Part shown: one piece after another, positions 23,212 to 29,685 of the stretch
Numbering within the stretch: the first letter of the stretch is position 1
Layout: every line of letters begins with the position of its first letter
Position numbers and translations under genes: made by a program
From: CANRIN01 sp964493515
GTDB taxonomy: Bacteria > Bacillota > Clostridia > Oscillospirales > JAAYOS01
DNA: 48,833 bases
Reading direction: 5' to 3'
Assembly: GCA_964493515.1 (NCBI GenBank)
Contig: CAZBNJ010000009.1
Location: 1 to 48,833, forward strand
Notes under the pieces: generated by a model
What the model was told of the DNA's origin: nothing
Seen by the model: the letters and a program-made list of their open reading frames with translations, nothing else
The model's database searches: none

Positions 23212-25866
23212 TTATCTGCGCCCGATGCCGAGCTTTCTCTTTATCACCTTTATAAGCTCGACGAACGGGATGACCGACACCGACAGTCCAAATACGATAG
23301 CCCACTCCCACAGCGCGAGCGCTCGGAGGTGGAATACCGCGTTCAGCCCGGGTATCATCGTTATGCCTACGGTCAGGGCGACCGAGCCGAGTAGCGCCGC
23401 CCACATCAGCTTGTTTGAGAACAGTCCCAGACCAAACAAACTGCCGGATAGGCTGCGCACGTTGAACGCGTGGAACATTTGCAGGAAGGTGAGCGTGCAG
23501 AAAGCCATCGTGTTTGCCACGTCCGGCGAGACGAGAGTTCCGATGAAGTATGAGAGCAGCGTCATCGCCGCGAGGTAGATACCCTGATACGCGACGCTGA
23601 AGCCCACTCCGCCGGAGAACACGCCCTCGTCGCTGCGGCGCGGCGGTACTTTCATAGCGTCCGGCTCGGCCTTCTCCACGCCGAGCGCGAGCGCGGGCAG
23701 CGTGTCGCTTACCAGATTTATCCAGAGTATCTGCACGGTGTGCAGCAGCGAGAATCCGCAGAGCGTTGCGACAAGCACGCTGAGCACCTCGCTGAGGTTT
23801 GAGCTGAGCAGGAACTGCACGCACTTGCGCATATTCGAGTAGATCTTGCGGCCCTCCTCGACCGCAACGACTATCGTAGCGAAGTTGTCGTCGGTCAGCA
23901 GCATATCGGCGACGTTTTTGGTCACGTCCGCTCCGGTGATGCCCATGCCGACGCCGATGTCCGCGCGGCGCAGAGCCGGGGCGTCGTTTACGCCGTCGCC
24001 GGTCATCGACACCACCTTGCCGCGCGCCTTCCACGCCTCTACGATGCGCACCTTGTTCTCGGGACTCACGCGCGCGTAGACCGAGTATCGCTCGACGTTT
24101 GCGGCGAAGTCGCCGTCGCTCATCGCGTCCAGCTCCGCGCCGGTTATCGCCAGATGCTCGTCGTCGAGTATGCCGAGGTTTCGCGCGATGGCAACGGCGG
24201 TGGTGCGATGGTCGCCGGTTATCATTATCGGACGGACGCCCGCCGCGCGGCAGACCGCCACCGCGTCCTTGACCTCCGGGCGCGCGGGGTCTATCATGCC
24301 CACCATGCCGAGGAACACAAGCTCGCTCTCCCCCTCCGCCATGTCATCCGGCATTTCGTCGCGGAGCATCATTGCGCACGCCAGCACTCGCAGCGCCTGC
24401 GACGCCATGCGGTCGTTTATGCCGCGCAGCGTCGCCCGCATCTCGTCGTCCAGCGGCTGCGCGCCGTCGGCGGTCATGACGTGGGTGCAGCGGTCGAGCA
24501 GCATATCCGGCGCGCCCTTGGTGTACTGGATATACTTGTCGCTTATTGAGTGGAAGGTGCTCATCAGCTTGCGCTCCGAGTCGAACGGGTACTCGCCGAC
24601 GCGCGGCGCCGCGGACAGCTTCAGCTCAAGCGGATAGCCCACCCTGTCGGCATAGGCTACGAGCGCGGTCTCGGTCGGGTCGCCGACAAGAGTGTCCTCC
24701 GAGCGGTGGGTGTCGTTGCAGAACGCCATCGCCTCCACCACCCGCCTTGCGACGCTGTCCTCGAGGGTGCGCTCGGCGGAGAGATCGTCATACAACTGCT
24801 CGGCGGTGGCAAGTTCGACCACCGTCATGCGGTTCTGGGTCAGCGTGCCCGTCTTGTCCGAACAGATTATCTCGGTGCAGCCGAGCGTCTCGACCGCGGG
24901 CAGCTTGCGGATTATCGCGCCGCGCGACGCCATACGCTGGACGCCCATCGCCATGACTATCGTCACCACGGCGGGCAGTCCCTCAGGTATCGCCGCGACC
25001 GCGAGCGACACCGACAGCAAAAACGCGTCCATAACGCCGACAAGGGACAGGGTGTCCGCGCGCCAGTCGCGGAACACGGTCACGCCCATTATCGCAACGC
25101 ACACGCCGAGCACAAGCAGCGTCAGTATCTTGGACAGCTCGGCGAGCTTCTTTTGGATGGGAGTTTCCTTGTCGGCGGCGGCGAGCAGCGATCCGGCGAT
25201 GCGCCCGACCTGGGTGTTCATGCCGGTGGCGACCACCACTCCCGCGCCGCGTCCGTATACCGCCGACGTGCCGCTGTACGCCATGTTCACGCGGTCGCCG
25301 AGCGGCGCGTCGGGCGCGAGCACCTTCGACGAATCCTTCTCCGCGGGTAGGCTCTCGCCGGTCAGCGCCGCCTCCTCAATTTTGAGCGACGCGCTCTCGA
25401 TGAGCCGCAGGTCGGCGGGAACGCTGTCCCCCGCCTCTATCTCCACGATGTCGCCGGGGACGAGATTTTCCACAGGCTCTATCGACACCTCGCCGTTTCG
25501 GCGCACCTTGGCGGTCGGCGCGGACATCGACTTCAGCGCCTCGATGGCGGCGTCCGCCTTGCCCTCCTGGGCGATGCCCATGACTGTGTTGAGTGCCACC
25601 ACCGCGAAGATTATCAGCATATCCACCCACTCGCCGAACAGTCCGCTTATCACCGCCGCCGCGATGAGCACCAGTATCATCGGGTTCTTTATCTGGTCGA
25701 CTATCCTCAGCCAGAGCGGACGCTTTTTGCCCTCATCGAGCACGTTCGCGCCGTACAGTGTGCGCCGAGTCTGAGCCTCCCGCGAGTCCAGTCCCTCGCG
25801 ATGGCTGTCCGACGCCTCCAGCGCGTCTGAAATTGTAACAGAGTGAAAATCCTTTTGCAGATCCAT
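23212..25866 (-). CDS. Cation-transporting P-type ATPase, Ca2+ (P2A/SERCA-like) type
   Basis: Start chosen at the ATG at 25866 (MDLQKD) with AAGGAGG upstream; the longer frame to 26073 crosses the intergenic region. 884 residues, the full family length. N-terminal cation-ATPase domain, then M1-M2 (about 62-100), actuator T-G-E-S at 169-172, M4 ion site P-E-G-L-P-A at 294-299, phosphorylated aspartate D337 in D-K-T-G-T, K-G-A-P in the nucleotide domain, and T-G-D-G-V-N-D-A-P at the hinge, followed by six C-terminal helices. The P-E-G-L and N-L-S-E-V-L motifs fit Ca2+ export of the bacterial PMCA/SERCA-like group. Divergent from the M23 peptidase gene. No promoter stands out on its side. Confidence 0.93.
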   Translation of the reverse strand: MDLQKDFHSVTISDALEASDSHREGLDSREAQTRRTLYGANVLDEGKKRPLWLRIVDQIKNPMILVLIAAAVISGLFGEWVDMLIIFAVVALNTVMGIAQEGKADAAIEALKSMSAPTAKVRRNGEVSIEPVENLVPGDIVEIEAGDSVPADLRLIESASLKIEEAALTGESLPAEKDSSKVLAPDAPLGDRVNMAYSGTSAVYGRGAGVVVATGMNTQVGRIAGSLLAAADKETPIQKKLAELSKILTLLVLGVCVAIMGVTVFRDWRADTLSLVGVMDAFLLSVSLAVAAIPEGLPAVVTIVMAMGVQRMASRGAIIRKLPAVETLGCTEIICSDKTGTLTQNRMTVVELATAEQLYDDLSAERTLEDSVARRVVEAMAFCNDTHRSEDTLVGDPTETALVAYADRVGYPLELKLSAAPRVGEYPFDSERKLMSTFHSISDKYIQYTKGAPDMLLDRCTHVMTADGAQPLDDEMRATLRGINDRMASQALRVLACAMMLRDEMPDDMAEGESELVFLGMVGMIDPARPEVKDAVAVCRAAGVRPIMITGDHRTTAVAIARNLGILDDEHLAITGAELDAMSDGDFAANVERYSVYARVSPENKVRIVEAWKARGKVVSMTGDGVNDAPALRRADIGVGMGITGADVTKNVADMLLTDDNFATIVVAVEEGRKIYSNMRKCVQFLLSSNLSEVLSVLVATLCGFSLLHTVQILWINLVSDTLPALALGVEKAEPDAMKVPPRRSDEGVFSGGVGFSVAYQGIYLAAMTLLSYFIGTLVSPDVANTMAFCTLTFLQMFHAFNVRSLSGSLFGLGLFSNKLMWAALLGSVALTVGITMIPGLNAVFHLRALALWEWAIVFGLSVSVIPFVELIKVIKRKLGIGRR

Positions 25867-25878
25867 TGTGTGCCTCCT

Positions 25879-25921
25879 TGTGGAAATCTGTGAAGAAAGT
25901 TGTGGAAAAGTTTGTGGAAAA
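25879..25921. promoter_or_regulatory. Cluster of DnaA-box-like 9-mers upstream of the Ca2+ ATPase gene
   Basis: TGTGGAAAA occurs at 25901-25909 and 25913-25921, and TGTGGAAAT at 25879-25887. The reverse complement TTTTCCACA fits the relaxed DnaA box TTWTNCACA; the third copy misses it by one base. They lie in the leader of the minus-strand gene. Isolated TTTTCCACA also occurs elsewhere in the window, so binding is unproven. Confidence 0.3.
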
Positions 25922-25974
25922 CCCGAAAAAGCGAACTTCGGATGATAAATTCGGAAAAACAGGGCGATAAGTGC

Positions 25975-26003
25975 TTGACTTTTTCGCCCGAATGAGGTAT
26001 CAT
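25975..26003 (+). promoter_or_regulatory. Promoter of the M23 peptidase gene
   Basis: TTGACT (25975-25980), a 17-base spacer and TATCAT (25998-26003). Confidence 0.7.
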
Positions 26004-26008
26004 CTGTT

Positions 26009-26057
26009 TGTAACCATTTTGTAACCTTTTCGATTTTGATTGTAATGGGCGTGTAAT
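26009..26057 (+). promoter_or_regulatory. Two WalR-like boxes in the leader of the M23 peptidase gene
   Basis: TGTAAC-N5-TGTAAC at 26009-26025 and TGTAAT-N5-TGTAAT at 26041-26057 both match the WalR (YycF) consensus TGTWAH-N5-TGTWAH exactly. WalKR controls wall hydrolases in Bacillota, which fits the gene downstream. Placement just after the -10 would suit repression or an unseen second promoter. Confidence 0.6.
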
Positions 26058-26094
26058 ATAGAGCCTCGCCCACCTCTTATATAAAGGAGAAGCT

Positions 26095-27645
26095 ATGGTC
26101 GAGAAGATAATACCACAAGGTACCGATAATATCAATAGCGACCCGCCCGAATTCGAGTCGGAGCAGACCGGTAAGCGCCGTGTTCTGCCCCGTCCGCTTC
26201 GCCGCGTGGGTATTGTCGTTCACGGCGTCGCCGAGGTCATAAAGACCGCGTCGTCGCGCACCGCGACCAATATCCGCCGCAAGCTGGAGCGGATGGGCGC
26301 AGTCGCGTCCGAGCGTGCCATACACGAGTCGCTGCCGCGTTCCGCCGGAATAATGGTGCTCTGCGCGGCGGTCGCGATAGTTATCGCAAGCGCGTTTGTG
26401 GGAGTGGGACTTGAGGTCTTTGTCGACGGCGAGCCGGTCGGCTATGTCCGCGACCGCGAGGAATTCAGCGAGGTTATCGAGAGCGTCGAGGCAAAGGCGT
26501 CGACCATTCTCGGATACCCCTACATTATAAAGACCGACGTGACCTATCAGCTCGATCTGTTCGCGCGCCAGGGCGGAGCCAAGGAGCTCAACGCCTCCGA
26601 GGTCGAGCGCGCGCTGTTCAGCGACATTGAGGAGATAACCCAGCTGTACGTCCTGACGGTGGACGGCGTGATAATCGGCGCGAATTCCGACGGCGATGCG
26701 CTTCAGGCGATGACCGACGGACTTATTCAGCGTGCCGAGCGCTCGGTGGCAGACGCGGAGAACGTCGAGCTGCTCGAGGATGTGGCGGTCACGCTCCAGT
26801 ACACCGCGGCGTCCAACGAAAAGACGCTCGAGGAGATAGGCGAGATAATCCACTCCAACTCGGTCGAGCAGATGTCATACATCGTTCAGGAGGGCGACCT
26901 TCTCAGCGATATCGCGGCACGTCATGGCATGAGCGAGCAGACGCTGCTTGAGCTGAATCCGGACATCGACCCGAGCGCTATTGCTGCGGGCGACGTGCTT
27001 TCGGTCGGCGAGGCGATACCGCTGATGTCGATAAAGGTGACCAAGACCGAGCAGGCGACCGAAGTTATCGAGCACGAGGTGCAGTACAACTACTCGTCGG
27101 CTTACTGGGACGGCGACAGCTTTGTCACCGTGCGCGGTTCGGACGGCGCAAAGCTCATCACCTACGAAGTGGTCTACGTCAACGGCAAGGAGAGCGAGCG
27201 CGTCGTGACCGACGAGACGATAACCGCCGAGCCGGTGACCGAGGTCATTACGCTCGGAACGCGCAACTTTATCCTGCCGTTCCCGGGATATAAGCAGATA
27301 ACCAGCACCTTCGGCTGGCGCACATACAAGGGACGCCCCGACAACCACACCGGCATCGACTTCGCGGGTGCGGCGGGCAGCAAGGTCCGCGCGAGCTACG
27401 GCGGCAAGGTGACCTACGCCGGCTGGAAGGGCAACTACGGAAACTGCGTGATAATCGACCACGGCTCGGGATACAAGACGCTGTACGCCCACAACTCGAA
27501 GCTTGCGGTCAAGGTCGGCGACTATGTCGATCAGGGCGACACGATAGCCTACGTCGGCTCCACCGGCAAGTCGAGCGGCCCGCACTGCCACTTTGAGATA
27601 ATCATCAACGGCGTGAAGGTCAATCCCTATCGCTACCTGTTCTAA
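26095..27645 (+). CDS. Membrane-anchored M23 metallopeptidase with LysM and G5 domains
   Basis: 516 residues. A charged cytoplasmic segment (1-84) precedes one transmembrane helix (about 85-106). The outside part holds an N-terminal region of about 150 residues, a LysM module (~260-305, Y-I-V-Q-E-G-D-L-L-S-D-I-A), a G5 domain (~312-388, ending V-V-T-D-E-T-I-T) and a peptidase M23 domain (~405-510). Zinc ligands are H418 and D422 (H-T-G-I-D) and H499 in H-C-H, with H497 catalytic, so it should be an active endopeptidase cutting peptidoglycan cross-links. The start has AAAGGAGAAG upstream. The long cytoplasmic tail is unusual for wall hydrolases and resembles clostridial sporulation or division-linked members. 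Probably controlled by the two WalR-like boxes. A strong terminator follows. Confidence 0.93.
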   Translation: MVEKIIPQGTDNINSDPPEFESEQTGKRRVLPRPLRRVGIVVHGVAEVIKTASSRTATNIRRKLERMGAVASERAIHESLPRSAGIMVLCAAVAIVIASAFVGVGLEVFVDGEPVGYVRDREEFSEVIESVEAKASTILGYPYIIKTDVTYQLDLFARQGGAKELNASEVERALFSDIEEITQLYVLTVDGVIIGANSDGDALQAMTDGLIQRAERSVADAENVELLEDVAVTLQYTAASNEKTLEEIGEIIHSNSVEQMSYIVQEGDLLSDIAARHGMSEQTLLELNPDIDPSAIAAGDVLSVGEAIPLMSIKVTKTEQATEVIEHEVQYNYSSAYWDGDSFVTVRGSDGAKLITYEVVYVNGKESERVVTDETITAEPVTEVITLGTRNFILPFPGYKQITSTFGWRTYKGRPDNHTGIDFAGAAGSKVRASYGGKVTYAGWKGNYGNCVIIDHGSGYKTLYAHNSKLAVKVGDYVDQGDTIAYVGSTGKSSGPHCHFEIIINGVKVNPYRYLF

Positions 27646-27659
27646 GGATAACGACTTGT

Positions 27660-27697
27660 AATAACAGAGTGGATTTATTCCACTCTGTTATTTTTTT
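27660..27697. terminator. Terminator after the M23 peptidase gene
   Basis: A 12-14 bp stem TAACAGAGTGGA/TCCACTCTGTTA with a 5-base loop and a run of seven T. It may also serve gpr on the other strand. Confidence 0.92.
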
Positions 27698-27706
27698 GTG
27701 TCACGG

Positions 27707-28564
27707 CTATGCGAGCCACGCAGACACAGTTTCGACGTCTACTCCGTGCAGCGCGACCGACAGCGCCGTGCCGATAAGCCGCGCCATCTCTCCCACCTGG
27801 CGGTCGATCTCGCGCGGCGTGACGAACATCGCGCCGTAGCGGTCGTCGGACGGCGGCGAGCCGCAGAGCTGCTCGGCTATCGTCGCCGCGTCCACCACCG
27901 TCGGCACGCCCACCGCTATCACCGGCACGCCGAGCGTAGACTCGTCCAGCGCGGCGCGGCTGTTTCCCACTCCCGAGCCGGGAACGATGCCGCCGGACGA
28001 TATCTGAACGGTGGAGCAGAGACGCTCGACCGAGGCGCTCGCGAGCGCGTCGACCGCAAGCACCGCGGCGGGACGCACCCGCTCCGCCGCGCCGAATATC
28101 AGCTCCTGCGATTCGATGCCGGTGGTGCCGAGCACCCCGGGCGCGAGTGCCGCCACCGGTCGCAGCTCGCCGAATTCGTTTGGCTGAGAGAGCGCCAGAT
28201 GTCGGGTTATCATCGTGTGTTCGGCGGCGAGCGGGCCGAGCGCGTCGGGCGTGACCGCTCGGTTGCCAAGTCCCACCATCAGCACCGGCGCGTGTGTGTC
28301 GGAGGGCAGGAACGGCCGCAGCTCGGCGGCAAGCGCGGCAGCGGAAGCGTTGAAGTTTTCCGGCGTGACCTGTCCGCAGTCGAGCGTCACATAGCGACCT
28401 ATCGGCTTGCCGAGTGCGCGCGCGCCGTCCTCGTCCAGTATCTCGACCTCCGTCACGCGAAACCCGTCGCGCAGCCGCTCGGTCGAGCGCACGCCGCGCA
28501 GCCTTCCCGCCTTGGGATCGCCGGCGCCCAGGCTCTCCAGCGCAAGGTCGGTGCGTATCGGCAT
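27707..28564 (-). CDS. gpr: Spore germination protease GPR
   Basis: Start chosen at the ATG at 28564 (MPIRTDLALE), eight bases after AGGAGG; a TTG two codons earlier is possible. 285 residues, a little shorter than the Bacillus enzyme. GPR (peptidase family A25) degrades small acid-soluble DNA-binding proteins when spores germinate and is kept as an inactive zymogen in the spore. The I-R-T-D-L-A-x-E block that marks the mature N-terminus in the family is almost at the start codon, so the usual pro-segment is very short here. V-G-L-G-N, G-I-E-S-Q-E-L-I-F, D-A-L-A-S and S-G-G-I-V-P-G-S-G-V-G-N are typical. This is the only sporulation gene in the window. I could not pick out a sigma-G promoter. 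Confidence 0.95.
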   Translation of the reverse strand: MPIRTDLALESLGAGDPKAGRLRGVRSTERLRDGFRVTEVEILDEDGARALGKPIGRYVTLDCGQVTPENFNASAAALAAELRPFLPSDTHAPVLMVGLGNRAVTPDALGPLAAEHTMITRHLALSQPNEFGELRPVAALAPGVLGTTGIESQELIFGAAERVRPAAVLAVDALASASVERLCSTVQISSGGIVPGSGVGNSRAALDESTLGVPVIAVGVPTVVDAATIAEQLCGSPPSDDRYGAMFVTPREIDRQVGEMARLIGTALSVALHGVDVETVSAWLA

Positions 28565-28623
28565 TGTCAATCCCTCCTAAAATCGTTTGTCTAAAGTTTT
28601 TGCGCTTTTTTGCAAAATTATAG

Positions 28624-28652
28624 TTGCAATTTCGGTAAAAGCGTGTTATAAT
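28624..28652 (+). promoter_or_regulatory. Promoter of rpsT
   Basis: TTGCAA (28624-28629), a 17-base spacer and TATAAT (28647-28652). Confidence 0.85.
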
Positions 28653-28700
28653 GAATTTCCGACCGAGAGTTTAACCAAATCAAGAACGGAGGTGGACAGG

Positions 28701-28961
28701 ATGCCGAACATCAAATCCGCGAAGAAGCGCGTCAAGGTCAACGCGACCAAGAACGAGCAGAACAAGATCATCAAGTCGATAATGAAGACTTCGATCCGCA
28801 AGGTTAAGATCGCGGTAGAGGCGGGGGACAAGGCTCTTGCGACCGAGCTTTACAATCAGGCGGCTGCCTCGATTGACAAGGCGGCGCAGGCGAACGTTAT
28901 CCACAAGAATAACGCAGCCAACAAGAAGTCCGGCCTCGTTAAGAGAATCAACGCCATCGCG
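28701..28961 (+). CDS. rpsT: 30S ribosomal protein S20
   Basis: Start at the ATG at 28701 (MPNIKSAKKR) with ACGGAGGTGGA upstream; a longer frame from 28587 covers the promoter and is not real. 87 residues, the normal size. It is a Lys/Ala-rich, all-helical primary 16S rRNA binding protein, recognised by the N-terminal N-I-K-S-A-K-K-R and the H-K-N-N-A-A-N-K-K-S-G-L motif. It lies back to back with gpr, the conserved gpr/rpsT neighbourhood of Bacillota. Monocistronic: own promoter and terminator. The stop TAA occupies the last three bases before 28965. Confidence 0.97.
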
Positions 28962-28983
28962 TAAGTTCTCAAGAATAAGCCAT

Positions 28984-29012
28984 AAAAAGAAGCGGAGCAT
29001 CCGCTTCTTTTT
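28984..29012 (+). terminator. Terminator of rpsT
   Basis: A 13-bp stem AAAAAGAAGCGGA/TCCGCTTCTTTTT, loop GCA, and a T-tract. Confidence 0.92.
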
Positions 29013-29050
29013 TGTTGCGGAAATTTCCCAAAAAATTTTTGCCGACCCTA

Positions 29051-29079
29051 TTGCATTTTGTCAGCGGGGGTGCTATACT
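29051..29079 (+). promoter_or_regulatory. Promoter of the zinc-export operon
   Basis: TTGCAT (29051-29056), a 17-base spacer ending TGC (extended -10) and TATACT (29074-29079). Confidence 0.8.
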
Positions 29080-29085
29080 AAACGC

Positions 29086-29101
29086 GTGAACGGTTATTCA
29101 C
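29086..29101 (+). promoter_or_regulatory. SmtB/ArsR-type operator at the transcription start
   Basis: GTGAACGGTTATTCAC: GTGAA/TTCAC arms around six bases. The core TGAACGGTTATTCA differs by one base from the well-known cyanobacterial SmtB site core TGAACAGTTATTCA. It overlaps the expected +1, so a bound repressor would block polymerase. Confidence 0.75.
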
Positions 29102-29123
29102 ACGTTTTACGGAGGTGCGAGAC

Positions 29124-29480
29124 ATGGCAAAGCGCGAACTTACCGACGACGCGTCGGCGCTCATCGAACAGGTGCGGGAGGCTCTGCCGTCGATGGAGTC
29201 GACCGAGCGGATAGCCGAAGTTTTCAAGCTGCTGGGCGACCCGACGCGGGTGCGCATCCTCGCGGCGCTGGCGGAGGGCGAGCTGTGCGTCAGCGACCTC
29301 GCGTCGGCACTCGGGATGGAGCGCACGGCGGTGTCACATCAGCTGCGGATACTGCGCTCGGCGAGGCTGGTGCGCGCCCGCCGCGACGGCAAGATGATAT
29401 GCTATTCGTTCGACGACGACCATGTGGACGGACTGTTTAGGCTGGCAAAAGAGCATATAAACGAAGAATCGCTGAGGTAG
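29124..29480 (+). CDS. ArsR/SmtB-family metal-sensing repressor, predicted Zn(II) sensor
   Basis: Start at the ATG at 29124 (MAKREL), nine bases after ACGGAGG; a GTG at 29115 overlaps that site. 118 residues. A winged helix-turn-helix is seen: L-G-D-P-T-R-V-R-I-L, then the recognition helix M-E-R-T-A-V-S-H-Q-L. The alpha-5 metal site of the SmtB/CzrA group is complete: D98-x-H100-x10-H111-x2-E114, which binds Zn(II) or Co(II) across the dimer. The alpha-3N site is not complete, since only C55 of the E-L-C-V-C-D-L pattern remains (E-L-C-V-S-D-L). It should therefore be a zinc sensor, not Cd/Pb-type, that leaves the operator at 29086 when zinc is high. It precedes the zinc-type ATPase. First gene of the operon. 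Confidence 0.92.
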   Translation: MAKRELTDDASALIEQVREALPSMESTERIAEVFKLLGDPTRVRILAALAEGELCVSDLASALGMERTAVSHQLRILRSARLVRARRDGKMICYSFDDDHVDGLFRLAKEHINEESLR

Positions 29481-29584
29481 GCACATAGGCGGACTAACGC
29501 CAAACCGGCTAACGACCGCGGAGAGCAAGCCCCGCTTGCTCGGGAGCGGGATTGCCGGTAAGCGTTAGGACGGCGTAATGTGCC
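29480..29584 (+). ncRNA. Nested multi-helix RNA/DNA element in the zinc operon
   Basis: Five helices nest within 105 bases, starting on the last base of the repressor stop codon: GGCACAT/ATGTGCC (29480-29486 with 29578-29584), CTAACGC/GCGTTAG (29494-29500 with 29562-29568), ACCGGC/GCCGGT (29504-29509 with 29554-29559), CCGC/GCGG (29516-29519 with 29546-29549) and GAGCAAGC/GCTTGCTC with loop CCC (29523-29530 with 29534-29541). It could be a cis-regulatory RNA, a processing or stability element, or a degenerate mobile repeat. It is not the NiCo riboswitch consensus as I know it. Confidence 0.5.
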
Positions 29585-29607
29585 CAACCGAGGCGTGACA
29601 ACCGGTC

Positions 29608-29644
29608 AAAATCGCAATGCGATTTTTCCCACGCGCTTTGCGCG
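29608..29644 (+). terminator. Two hairpins before the zinc ATPase gene, the first terminator-like
   Basis: AAAATCGC-AAT-GCGATTTT followed by TC (29608-29626), then CGCGC-TTT-GCGCG (29632-29644). The first has a short T-tract and could attenuate transcription between the repressor and the ATPase gene. Confidence 0.5.
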
Positions 29645-29685
29645 ACATACTACCATCATATTATAGGGTTTGGGAGCTGATAACC

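Noticed and set aside
20021..24034. A 1337-codon minus-strand open frame across the esterase and part of the ATPase gene
   Set aside because: It overlaps two clear genes, and its Arg/Gly/Ala-rich sequence is typical of antisense frames in high-GC DNA.
26074..26095. A WalR-driven promoter with its -10 at the TTATATAAAG next to the M23 ribosome-binding site
   Set aside because: Transcription would begin inside or after the ribosome-binding site; the TTGACT-17-TATCAT promoter is better placed.
29480..29584. Integron attC site
   Set aside because: The outer boxes each miss the consensus by one base, there is only one site and no integrase; kept only as an alternative in the findings.
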